DNA of 64,000 bases, taken from Rubrivivax gelatinosus IL144 (GTDB taxonomy: Bacteria; Pseudomonadota; Gammaproteobacteria; Burkholderiales; Burkholderiaceae_C). The position numbers and the translations under genes were made by a program. The number at the start of each line of letters is the position of its first letter. Positions within the stretch are counted from its first letter, which is position 1. The notes under the pieces are model-generated. The model did not search any database. It had not been told where the DNA came from and saw only the letters and a program-made list of their open reading frames with translations. The stretch spans positions 1-64,000 of the forward strand of contig NC_017075.1 in assembly GCF_000284255.1 (NCBI RefSeq), read 5' to 3'. Below, one piece after another: positions 1 to 11,105 of this stretch.

Positions 1-1446
<1,446 letters not shown>

Positions 1447-1673
1447 CGGCCGTCACCGCAGGCTGTGCAAGCCTGGGGAAAACTCCGGAACAACCGTGCA
1501 CTTGTCCACGCCGGCGTCGAAGCCCGGCGAGTTGTCCAGAAAACGCACCTGCCAGTCCCTGTCGTGACCCACAACGCTGCCCACCTGCTAAAGCGTTGTC
1601 GGAAAGGCGGAAAATAGCGTTGTCCCCAGAAGTTGCCGTCGCCTACTACGACCACCAAGTTAAAGAGGAAGAC
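1447..1673. other. dnaA-dnaN intergenic region with weak DnaA-box-like 9-mers
   Basis: This 227-bp spacer contains 9-mers two mismatches from TTATCCACA: TTGTCCACG (1502-1510) and TTGTCCCCA (1620-1628), plus TTGTCCAGA (1532-1540), which is weaker. No perfect box is present. The dnaN ribosome-binding site (AAAGAGGAAG) lies at its right end. These weak sites could mediate autoregulation by DnaA, but the evidence is motif similarity only. Confidence 0.35.
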
Positions 1674-2783
1674 ATGATTGTTCTGAAGGCCGCCCAGGAA
1701 AAGTTGCTCGAGGCCCTCCAGTCGGTGGCCGGCATCGTCGAGCGGCGGCACACGCTGCCCATCCTGGCCAACGTCCTGTTGCGCAAGAACGGCCCGGTCG
1801 TCGAGCTGACGACCAGCGACCTGGAGATCCAGGTGCGCACCAGCGCCGAGCTCGGCGGCGACGAAGGTCACTTCGCGACGACGGTGGGCGCGCGCAAGCT
1901 GATCGACATCCTGCGGGCGCTGCCTTCGGAGCAGGTGGTGACGCTGTCGTCGGCGCAGAACAAGCTGACGCTGGCCGGCGGCAAGAGCCGCTTCACGCTG
2001 CAGTCGCTGCCGGCCGACGACTTCCCGCTGGTCAACGAGGCGGTCGACTTCGGCCCGGCCTTCAGCGTGCCGCAGAAGACGCTGCGCCAGCTGATCAACC
2101 AGGTGCACTTCGCGATGGCGGTGCACGACATCCGCTACTACCTCAACGGCATCCTGTTCATCGCCGAAGGCAAGACGCTGACGCTGGTGGCCACCGACGG
2201 CCACCGCCTGGCGCTGGCCCAGGGCACGCTGGAAACCGACGTGCCCAACCGCCAGGAAGTCATCCTGCCGCGCAAGACGGTGCTCGAGCTGCAGCGCCTG
2301 CTCAAGGACGAGGAAACGCCGATCGAGATGCGCTTCGCCGGCAACCAGGCCAAGTTCGCGTTCTCGGGGCTGGAGTTCGTCACCAAGCTCGTCGAGGGCA
2401 AGTTCCCCGACTACAACCGCGTCATCCCGCGCAACCACAAGAACGCGCTCGTCGTCGGCCGCGCCGCGCTGCTGGGCAGCCTGCAGCGTGCGGCCATCCT
2501 GACCAGCGAGAAGTTCAAGGGCGTGCGCCTGAACCTCGAGCCCGGCGTGCTGCGCATCGCGTCGTCCAACGCCGAGCAGGAAGAGGCCAAGGAAGAGCTC
2601 GAGATCGACTACGCCGGCGACGCGATCGAGATCGGCTTCAACGTCACCTACCTCATCGACGTGCTGGCCAACATGCAGCAGGAGATGGTGAAGATCGAGC
2701 TGCAGGACACCAATGCCAGCGCGCTGTTCACCGTGCCGGAGCAGACCGGCTTCAAGTACGTCGTGATGCCGATGCGCATCTGA
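1674..2783 (+). CDS. dnaN: DNA polymerase III subunit beta (sliding clamp)
   Basis: The 369-aa product is the ring-shaped clamp that tethers DNA polymerase III to the template; it is normally about 366-370 aa with three repeated clamp domains. Recognisable parts are the N-terminal MIVLKAAQEKLLEALQSV, the central GRAALLGSLQRAAILTSEK stretch and the C-terminal end FKYVVMPMRI. An open frame continues upstream to 1596, but ATG 1674 follows a good AAAGAGGAAG ribosome-binding site and gives the standard N-terminus. It lies between dnaA and gyrB, the usual order; recF, which often follows dnaN, is absent. Confidence 0.97.
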   Translation: MIVLKAAQEKLLEALQSVAGIVERRHTLPILANVLLRKNGPVVELTTSDLEIQVRTSAELGGDEGHFATTVGARKLIDILRALPSEQVVTLSSAQNKLTLAGGKSRFTLQSLPADDFPLVNEAVDFGPAFSVPQKTLRQLINQVHFAMAVHDIRYYLNGILFIAEGKTLTLVATDGHRLALAQGTLETDVPNRQEVILPRKTVLELQRLLKDEETPIEMRFAGNQAKFAFSGLEFVTKLVEGKFPDYNRVIPRNHKNALVVGRAALLGSLQRAAILTSEKFKGVRLNLEPGVLRIASSNAEQEEAKEELEIDYAGDAIEIGFNVTYLIDVLANMQQEMVKIELQDTNASALFTVPEQTGFKYVVMPMRI

Positions 2784-2845
2784 CCGCCCTGCGGGCGGCC
2801 AGATGGGGCATCGGCATTTCATGCCTTTCCCTGGGCACCCCCCTG

Positions 2846-2867
2846 CCCCCCGCCGAGCGGGGGGTTC
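2846..2867 (+). terminator. GC-rich hairpin after dnaN
   Basis: An 8-bp stem, CCCCCCGC (2846-2853) with GCGGGGGG (2857-2864), has a 3-base loop and is followed by TTCTG. The T tract is short, so it may be an imperfect terminator or a processing site between dnaN and gyrB. A second small hairpin, GGTCCC (2880-2885) with GGGACC (2893-2898), sits just ahead of gyrB. Confidence 0.4.
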
Positions 2868-2870
2868 TGA

Positions 2871-5405
<2,535 letters not shown>

Positions 5406-5530
5406 CGTGTCGGGTGACACAGAAAGTGAGAGGCTCGCCAAGTTCGTGCAAAGATGCTGACGCGGTATTTGAGATATCCCGCCATGCTCGGAGGCACGAA
5501 CGCGCCTAAAGCCCAGCCACGAAAACGAAA

Positions 5531-5551
5531 GCCGGCAGATGCCGGCCTTTT
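5531..5551. terminator. Bidirectional intrinsic terminator between gyrB and the accessory island
   Basis: Stem GCCGGC (5531-5536) and GCCGGC (5541-5546) around the loop AGAT, with TTTT on the right and an A-rich run on the left. It can end gyrB transcription and, read from the other strand, the converging minus-strand island operon. Confidence 0.75.
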
Positions 5552-5593
5552 GGCTGTCCCTCTGATGGGACGTCGCTCGATCTTTGGTCGCCG

Positions 5594-6262
5594 CTAAAAG
5601 AGCGCGCGCTGGCCGCGCGGCTCGATCCCATAGAGCGCGCTGATCTGCTTGACGAACTGCGTTTGACCGCCATAGCTGGGATGCCGAACGGCCAGTGTCG
5701 GGATGGTGCCTTGGAGGCGGCCTAGCGCGTTGTATGCGTCGTTGCCGATGCATACAACGCGTTTGGGCCGCAAGAGCGCAATGAGCGCGGCAAGAGCATC
5801 TTCCCCAAAGCGTCGCTCCGAAGCGTTGTGCTGGCGATTGCTGAACGGGTTGCCAGGCTCGTGCGGATGAAGTGGGAAGACATTCCACAAGAAGACGTTC
5901 AGCTGCGTCTGGCTCAGCATCTGCCAAATCACAGCCGCCGTACGCTCGGCAACCACTTCGCCGATGGTCGGCCTCTTCGCCGTCAGTCCCCACCTGGCGA
6001 GGTGTTCCGCAATGTGCACATCATCGGTGAGCGCCAACCCAGTACGTCGTCCTCCGCGATAGCCCAAATCACGCCCGATCCAGATGGCATCGACCTCGGA
6101 GCGCTCCGCCCGCTCAACTAAACGAGAGAGGGTCTTTGCCCTCTTGAGGGGAGCATCGATTGCATCGTGAACCGGGCATTTGTCGGCGTACGGGTTGAAG
6201 CAATTTTCGAATTGCTCGGCTGCAATTCTTTCCACAAACGAGTGGAGCTTGGCTTCAGTCAT
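5594..6262 (-). CDS. Uracil-DNA-glycosylase-family protein
   Basis: The 222-aa product looks like a divergent member of the uracil-DNA glycosylase superfamily, enzymes that cut altered bases from DNA. Visible motifs are IGRDLGYRGGRRTGLALT (62-79, resembling the N-terminal water-activating loop), WNVFPLHP (126-133), a Rossmann-like strand VVCIGNDAYNALG (169-181), and VRHPSYGG (192-199), which matches the C-terminal HPS motif. A Cys pair near the N-terminus (C21, C29) could belong to an FeS cluster, but this is uncertain. Its start overlaps the preceding MazG-like gene by 4 bp, so the two are probably translationally coupled. It is the last gene of the minus-strand island. Whether it acts on uracil or on a modified base cannot be read from sequence. 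Confidence 0.7.
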   Translation of the reverse strand: MTEAKLHSFVERIAAEQFENCFNPYADKCPVHDAIDAPLKRAKTLSRLVERAERSEVDAIWIGRDLGYRGGRRTGLALTDDVHIAEHLARWGLTAKRPTIGEVVAERTAAVIWQMLSQTQLNVFLWNVFPLHPHEPGNPFSNRQHNASERRFGEDALAALIALLRPKRVVCIGNDAYNALGRLQGTIPTLAVRHPSYGGQTQFVKQISALYGIEPRGQRALF

Positions 6263-7404
6263 AGAGGTTCAAAGGAAATCGTTCTCTTCTCGCGGTTCCC
6301 GATAACCCAACCACCTTTGGCGTCACGAACTTGGCGGAACACCGCATAGCCGTCAAGTATAGCGCGCTCCCACTGCTTTAGAGGACATAGGGAAACTTCG
6401 TACCCTGAAGTGAAGTCCTCGATAGTCTTCAGAATGTCAAATGAAACTTTTGTCTGACCATCGAAATAGTTGAGTTCCTTGGCCCTCATGAAAATCCATG
6501 CCGTCAGGCCTTCCTCAACCACGATCGCGCGCCCGCTATCCTGCTCCTCATCGAAGCGACCTTTACTTTTTCGCTTCTGCTTTATCAGAGCTCGGAATAC
6601 CGGCGACCAGTGCAGTATCGCAGCATGCGCGAGGTGAAATACATCGTGGAATCGATAACCATCAGGATCTCCGATGTTGTCAGTCAATGGATCTCCGATA
6701 AAAACATTGTTCCACTGGAGATAGCTTTTTCCAGCTTTTCGTTGATTTATTCTTATTCTGAATTCGACCGGCAGGCGTTCGTCTTCATCAAATTCATCGT
6801 CGAACAATGGGAGCTCATTCTGATCCGGATCGATGAATGCTCCACGTGTCTTCGAGATATTTCTTCGCACAACATCGGCGAAGATCAGGTTTGAAGAATG
6901 AAGCGCTTTGAGGTAGGCGCGGGCAAATTCGACAAGCTTTGGCCGTCCGTCATCCCATAGCTGATCTGGGGTGCGAAGTAGCTCTGCAGCGCAGAGACCC
7001 AGACGAAACAACGACTCATCGATACTTTCGGCATTGACGGGGGTCGCGACGTGAGCCACAGCGCCCGGGGAGGCATCGCTTGCCGCACACGTTGTCGCGA
7101 AGGACGACCCAATAGCTGCTTCGGCGAAGATCTGCTCCAGGGAAGCGTCGACGCGCCGACACACCGCATTGAAGTACCAGAGGGTGTCGCCAAACTCTTC
7201 CTCGGCCGCTCGCTTGAAGCCAGGGTACGCGTCGCCCTCCCTTACATGTTTTTTGGCGGAGGACATTATTCCACCGACTTCACCGTAGAGCCCCATCAGC
7301 GCGCGATTGAGGTCGCCTGGAGGCAGGACATCTGTAGGAAGGACATCGGCCGCGTACTTCGCAAGCACTATGGAACCGCTTGGGTGATTTGCGTCGCTAG
7401 CCAC
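6259..7404 (-). CDS. MazG-like NTP pyrophosphohydrolase family protein (two-part)
   Basis: The 381-aa product has an N-terminal segment (about 30-95) like all-alpha NTP pyrophosphohydrolases: LMGLYGEVGG (36-45), then EEEFGDTLWYF (68-78). In MazG enzymes the first motif is usually ExxE, but here the second Glu is Gly (E42-V-G-G45), while the ExxD motif is kept (E70, D73). The C-terminal half (about 215-381) holds GYRFHDVFHLAHAA (249-262) and VVEEGLTAW (295-303), a His/Glu-rich helical region I cannot assign. The family removes pyrophosphate from NTPs or modified dNTPs. The gene overlaps Nmad2 by 8 bp and the UDG-like gene by 4 bp. Codon use and GC content (about 43-55% by line) are lower than in flanking genes. 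Confidence 0.6.
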   Translation of the reverse strand: MASDANHPSGSIVLAKYAADVLPTDVLPPGDLNRALMGLYGEVGGIMSSAKKHVREGDAYPGFKRAAEEEFGDTLWYFNAVCRRVDASLEQIFAEAAIGSSFATTCAASDASPGAVAHVATPVNAESIDESLFRLGLCAAELLRTPDQLWDDGRPKLVEFARAYLKALHSSNLIFADVVRRNISKTRGAFIDPDQNELPLFDDEFDEDERLPVEFRIRINQRKAGKSYLQWNNVFIGDPLTDNIGDPDGYRFHDVFHLAHAAILHWSPVFRALIKQKRKSKGRFDEEQDSGRAIVVEEGLTAWIFMRAKELNYFDGQTKVSFDILKTIEDFTSGYEVSLCPLKQWERAILDGYAVFRQVRDAKGGWVIGNREKRTISFEPL

Positions 7405-8020
7405 GAAGCATTCTCCATTCGAATGGCGCCGATTGATACCCAGAGACCTTTAGTGATCGAATCCAATGAACAAACTGGGCAATAAGCTCTGGGTCTCCAA
7501 AAGAGGAGACCCCACGGCCGGACTTGCAAACATCTAACCCGTGAAAGTTTCGAAGACTCTCTGGAAACTCGGGTCCGTACCCACCAAAATAGACAAAGTC
7601 GTCACTGACAAGGACACGGTCCACACCGGTATCACGTTTGACGTGATCAGGATTCAAGCTGCCATCCTCCTTGCTGTGAAAGGAGTCGCGTTGAAGCCAG
7701 CCAGTGTCGGTGGCATTGCGGAAGTAGATGTTGTCCCCGCAGCTCTGCTTTCGGCTTCCCCGGCGATACGGAATTTTTTGATGGAAGCGGGGGTCCGCAG
7801 CGTACGCGCGAAAGTCCAGCGCATCCGTCACCCGCATCGCGTAGACGATGTGTCCTCCACGACAGACGCTCCTATCGTTGCTTCCGCAGCCAACAATCCA
7901 GTCTTCTACGGCAGCACTTTTGCGGATTGGCGGTTTACACGTGGCAAGTGTGCAATATCCATAGAACGGATTAGGCGCGAATCCACTGTCGTAGCGAACT
8001 ACGTAGGAATGCAGTTTCAC
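7397..8020 (-). CDS. Nmad2-like putative nucleotide-modification-associated protein
   Basis: The 207-aa protein begins with SYVVRYDSGFAPNPF (5-19) followed by GYCTLATCKP (21-30) and DWIVGCGS (40-47). From memory this matches the family called nucleotide modification associated domain 2 (Nmad2), predicted to work with DNA-base or nucleotide hypermodification; its reaction is unproven. Conserved-looking later segments are GDNIYF (95-100), the DxxxDRVLVSDDFVYFGG region (about 130-147) and GLDVCKSGRG (161-170). The start is a GTG at 8020 with GAGGTAG upstream. It lies 8 bp after the small TIR gene and overlaps the MazG-like gene, so it belongs to one transcription unit. The family name rests on recalled similarity and should be confirmed by profile search. 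Confidence 0.55.
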   Translation of the reverse strand: MKLHSYVVRYDSGFAPNPFYGYCTLATCKPPIRKSAAVEDWIVGCGSNDRSVCRGGHIVYAMRVTDALDFRAYAADPRFHQKIPYRRGSRKQSCGDNIYFRNATDTGWLQRDSFHSKEDGSLNPDHVKRDTGVDRVLVSDDFVYFGGYGPEFPESLRNFHGLDVCKSGRGVSSFGDPELIAQFVHWIRSLKVSGYQSAPFEWRMLRG

Positions 8021-8028
8021 GGTCTACC

Positions 8029-8499
8029 TCAGCAGCGGTGGCGCTTGATCGGAACCGGGTCACAAGGCCCTCCGTCCGGATTCTCCCAGCTATCTTTCCC
8101 ATTGATAGCATCGATGATCGAATTGCCATGCCATCCAACGACGGCGTCAGCGTACTCTTTGAGCGCCGAGGGAAGTTCGCAGTCCTTCGCGCCGTGTTCC
8201 CAGACGCCGACGATTCGCTTGTCATTCTTGGCGGCGTACTCGATTTCCCAGTTCACCCATTCGCTATCCTTGGTGTTGTGGGAAACATAGACGATCAACG
8301 TACCGGCCCAATCAATTTGGGGCGCAAGAATCGACGACCTTATGTAGTCGTGATTCTTTGCGTTATTCGGATTGGAGGAGTTGATTGATGAATCGCGTAT
8401 GGTCAGGCCATTCTTATCAAGAAGAGACTTGAGTTTCCCGAGGCCTGCGTCGTCTTCATGTATGTGCGAGATGAAGACGTTCTTGATGTCTTTTGCCAT
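8029..8499 (-). CDS. Small TIR-domain protein
   Basis: The 156-aa product is essentially a single TIR-type domain. NVFISHIHEDD (7-17) is the first strand and loop, TLIVYVSHNT (67-76) the central strand, and SEWVNWE (79-85) places a Glu at 85 where catalytic TIR NADases have theirs. RIVGVWEHG follows as the next strand. Bacterial TIR proteins of this size cleave NAD+ or make cyclic ADP-ribose-type signals in anti-phage systems, sometimes as partners of a separate effector. The ATG at 8499 has GGGAGAG upstream. It starts 54 bp after the SLOG-like gene and 8 bp before the Nmad2-like gene, so it could serve either module. Confidence 0.7.
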   Translation of the reverse strand: MAKDIKNVFISHIHEDDAGLGKLKSLLDKNGLTIRDSSINSSNPNNAKNHDYIRSSILAPQIDWAGTLIVYVSHNTKDSEWVNWEIEYAAKNDKRIVGVWEHGAKDCELPSALKEYADAVVGWHGNSIIDAINGKDSWENPDGGPCDPVPIKRHRC

Positions 8500-8553
8500 G
8501 TTCTCTCCCTTGCGCCGTCTGTGGACGCATGGAAAACATAGCGCGACTTGTAT

Positions 8554-9363
8554 CTAAGTGTCAATGCCAACGAGGCCCTTCAGGATCAGGATGATGGCCC
8601 GGTCAATATGAGGAGTCGTCGCGAGGATTCGGTTCTCAGCCACCGTGAGGCCGTTGTTCAAGCTGTCAGGCCCGAACTTTGAAAAGGCAGAGCGTTCAGG
8701 CCAAGCCCGGTTCAAGGGCGCCCACGGGTCGGCCAGGCCGAGTGTCTCGGCAACGTCTCGTGCACATCCGCCAAACCCACCGAGCACGAAAAGGGGGGCG
8801 CCCGATTCGAGCGAGACGAGAGACTCTTCAGCGATGCCGGGCATTGAGCCCTTGAAGTTCTCGACGCGTCCTCCCAGCACGATGCGCGCGTGAATCTCAG
8901 CCTGAACGGCACGCCGCATCGCAGTTAGGCCGTTGTTCCATTCTGCGGCGGACGGCTCTCTTTCCCGGATCTGCTTCCGGGACAGCAACGACATGCGCGT
9001 GCCGTTCTCGTCAAGGCAGACGATTTCGGCGATGCCCTTCAGTTCTACCGTAGCTCGATCGACGTCCGCGCACGGCATCCTCAGGTGAACCGGCCAAGCC
9101 AAGAAGTTGGTGATTCCGACCGGCGAGTCTTCGTCGACATCTCGCCTGTGCCGCTGCACCAGTTCGAAGAGAAGCTCGCTAAAGCCTCCGGCGCGAAGAT
9201 CGCCGCCATAGGTGAGACGTGCGCCCAGTGCGAGGAGATGTCGGGCAACCTCCGTCATCGCGTCCTGGAGGTGCTTCTCGCTCAGTCCAAGGTAGACCAT
9301 GTCAGGGCTGTCAGACGCGGACACGGCGATCACGTGGTTCCGCAGCACTTCTTGGTAGCTCAT
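8554..9363 (-). CDS. SLOG-like Rossmann-fold protein, partner of the double-TIR protein
   Basis: The 269-aa product contains two Rossmann-like glycine-rich segments: YLGLSEKHLQDA (24-35) followed by TYGGDLRAGGFSELL (51-65), and later IVLGGRVENFKGSMPGIAEE (161-180) with LFVLGGFGGCARD (191-203). This resembles SLOG-superfamily proteins, which bind nucleotide-derived signals and occur as sensors in TIR and SIR2 defence systems such as Thoeris. No effector domain (SIR2, transmembrane, nuclease) is visible, so it might sense or sequester a TIR product rather than kill. A longer frame runs upstream to 9597, but ATG 9363 overlaps the stop of the upstream TIR gene by 4 bp, which decides the start. 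The family assignment is from motif recognition. Confidence 0.55.
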   Translation of the reverse strand: MSYQEVLRNHVIAVSASDSPDMVYLGLSEKHLQDAMTEVARHLLALGARLTYGGDLRAGGFSELLFELVQRHRRDVDEDSPVGITNFLAWPVHLRMPCADVDRATVELKGIAEIVCLDENGTRMSLLSRKQIREREPSAAEWNNGLTAMRRAVQAEIHARIVLGGRVENFKGSMPGIAEESLVSLESGAPLFVLGGFGGCARDVAETLGLADPWAPLNRAWPERSAFSKFGPDSLNNGLTVAENRILATTPHIDRAIILILKGLVGIDT

Positions 9364-10544
9364 CGCACGGCCCCTGAGAGCCATTCCGTGAGACTGCGAA
9401 GTTGCACGCGCGGAGCAATTTCGGCAAAGAGGCGCTCCTCCTCCGCGCTCAATGGCGGGTCGGGATACACAACCATCGGGGCAGGTACATCGGCCTCGGG
9501 AGGTAGCGCTGCCAATGTGATCAGTTCCGGGGGCCTTGGAATGAAGGTGACTGCGGGGTCGGCTGTTGCGGCTGAGAGTGCGATCCGACACCGCCACAGA
9601 TAGTCCTTGAGCACCTCGTCGAGCAACCGAGCGATGACGACATTGATCCGATCTGGGCCATCGGGATCGAGGCGTACCACCGGAACGTTGCCCATGTAGG
9701 GGAAGCCACGCTCATCTAGGTTGCTGATGCAGTTCGCGACGACCAGAGGAACGTTGTAGCGCTTGGCCTCGATGACCTCTTTACGGCACCACTCTCGTGA
9801 CGAATAGGTGTCCGTGTGAATCGCGACCATCGCACTCACCCGGACCTGCTGCAGCAGCACTTTGTGAAAACGCAGACCAGCCGGGATGTCATGCACATCG
9901 AAGAAGCTGGCCAGCCCGTGGCCAGCGTGAAGGCGATCGCGAATCAGCCGGGCGACTCGTTCGCCCGCATCGTCATGCTTCGAGTGGCTGAGGAAGACCT
10001 GAACTTTGCTAAGGTACGCTTCGAGCGCGGCTTCGTCCTGCTCTGGACGCCGCAGGTGCTCCAAGAAGTGCCGAAGCATGCGGCAGTATTCGTACGTCAG
10101 CTCGCTGAGAAGCTGTTTGGTTCGCGTCTGCAGGTCGCCGTCCCACTGATCCCATCGAAGCGCCTGCTCGGTCATGTCGAGCGGCGCGAGAACGGCGTGT
10201 TCTATGGCGACAGGAAACGTTCGTACTTGCAGTCCCGTGGCCTCGGCTTGTTCCCCGAGCGAGCGCGCATACGCCAGCCACGGCGCGTCTGCGGCAAGAG
10301 CGCTGTCAACCAAGATGACGATGGCCGTGGCATGCGCCTCAGCGAAGTCAATTTCAAGTGGTACAGCACGGCCTGGAGGCGGCAACGAACGAAAGACGAC
10401 GCTGAGGCCTGCGCCGCCAGCCACGTTCTCGTAAAGCTCACGACGGAAGTGACCTCGAATCGCCTCCGCAATACCGGCGCCATCGGGAAAGTCGGGATGC
10501 CACGCAACGTACACCACAAGCAAGGGACGAGTGGGATCTGACAC
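9360..10544 (-). CDS. Double TIR-domain protein
   Basis: The 394-aa protein appears to carry two TIR-like domains. The C-terminal one (about 181-300) is clear: VQVFLSHSKHDD (181-192), FFDVHDIPAG (214-223), and SREWCRKE (249-256) with the expected catalytic Glu at 256. The N-terminal one (about 8-115) has LLVVYVAWHPDF (8-19) and TAIVILVDSALA (73-84), but the position of the catalytic Glu is not acidic (APWLAYAR, 87-94), suggesting a regulatory or degenerate copy. The start is a GTG at 10544 behind an excellent GGAGGAGG site. It heads the minus-strand island and overlaps the SLOG-like gene by 4 bp. Likely role: NAD+-consuming or signal-making defence protein. Confidence 0.7.
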   Translation of the reverse strand: MSDPTRPLLVVYVAWHPDFPDGAGIAEAIRGHFRRELYENVAGGAGLSVVFRSLPPPGRAVPLEIDFAEAHATAIVILVDSALAADAPWLAYARSLGEQAEATGLQVRTFPVAIEHAVLAPLDMTEQALRWDQWDGDLQTRTKQLLSELTYEYCRMLRHFLEHLRRPEQDEAALEAYLSKVQVFLSHSKHDDAGERVARLIRDRLHAGHGLASFFDVHDIPAGLRFHKVLLQQVRVSAMVAIHTDTYSSREWCRKEVIEAKRYNVPLVVANCISNLDERGFPYMGNVPVVRLDPDGPDRINVVIARLLDEVLKDYLWRCRIALSAATADPAVTFIPRPPELITLAALPPEADVPAPMVVYPDPPLSAEEERLFAEIAPRVQLRSLTEWLSGAVR

Positions 10545-10575
10545 AGCCTCCTCCGGTCTTGCTCGACGGATTCCA

Positions 10576-10603
10576 ATTGTTCCGCCGGTTTTTGGGCTAT
10601 CAA
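10576..10603 (-). promoter_or_regulatory. Candidate promoter of the six-gene island
   Basis: On the minus strand, TTGATA (10603-10598) and AACAAT (10581-10576) are separated by 16 bp, giving 5/6 and 4/6 matches to sigma-70 -35 and -10 hexamers. They lie 32 bp and more upstream of the GTG start of the double-TIR gene, in one of the few AT-richer patches. This is motif reading only. Confidence 0.4.
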
Positions 10604-10760
10604 ATGATCTTACTGTCGGCCAGGTCCAGAGGTCACGTCAGGGCCCAGGGCCGGCGTGCCGCTGTGTGCGGCGTCAAAGGTCGCGGGCACTCACCGACAA
10701 GCGGTCACCCGACAACGGGCGCGGGACGTCACCCTCTCAGCAACTCGCTACGGCCCGTGT

Positions 10761-10828
10761 GATATCCGAATATCAGCTACTTGCGACTTATCCGTAAGAC
10801 GGATAAATTGGCAATAGCCCGATATCGG
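10761..10828 (+). promoter_or_regulatory. hipBA promoter with embedded operators
   Basis: TTGCGA (10781-10786) and TAAATT (10804-10809) are spaced 17 bp, a plausible sigma-70 promoter. A perfect inverted repeat, TTATCCGT (10788-10795) and ACGGATAA (10799-10806), fills the spacer and reaches into the -10. GATAT-CCGA-ATATC (10761-10774) lies upstream and the palindrome CCGATATCGG (10819-10828) lies just before the hipB ATG. E. coli HipB recognises TATCC-N8-GGATA; here the central repeat is TATCC-N7-GGATA. Binding by HipB or HipAB would occlude RNA polymerase, the classical autoregulation of this family. Confidence 0.65.
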
Positions 10829-10834
10829 ATACCG

Positions 10835-11104
10835 ATGCCCGCCTCCCAAACCCAGCCCCTGCTCACCGCCGCCCAGCTCGGCCATTGGCTGCGCTCGGCG
10901 CGCAAGGCGCGGGGGCTGACGCAGGCCGAGGTCGGCGCGCGGCTGGGTCTCAGCCAGAACCGCGTGTCGCACCTGGAGCTGCACGCCGATGAGCTGAGCC
11001 TGCGGCAGTTGCTGACCTGGTGCGCGGTGGTCGGCCTGGAGCTCGGCGTCGCCGAACGCGGCGGCGCGGCGGCCACGTCGCCGGCCGACATGCCGGAGTG
11101 GTGA
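10835..11104 (+). CDS. hipB: HipB-type antitoxin, XRE-family DNA-binding protein
   Basis: The 89-aa protein has a helix-turn-helix at about 24-50 (ARGLTQAEVGARLGLSQNRV, then SHLEL), typical of Xre/Cro-type antitoxins that bind the HipA kinase and repress the operon. An in-frame TTG at 10781 would add 18 residues but would start inside the promoter, so ATG 10835 is preferred; its ribosome-binding site is weak. The TGA stop at 11102-11104 is one base from the hipA ATG, consistent with coupled translation. Palindromic operators lie directly upstream. Confidence 0.85.
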   Translation: MPASQTQPLLTAAQLGHWLRSARKARGLTQAEVGARLGLSQNRVSHLELHADELSLRQLLTWCAVVGLELGVAERGGAAATSPADMPEW

Positions 11105-11105
11105 G

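Noticed and set aside
5567..10730. GGGACGTC occurs on both sides of the island (5567-5574 and 10723-10730)
   Set aside because: An 8-bp match is expected by chance and no integrase or tRNA lies nearby, so it is not a credible attachment repeat.
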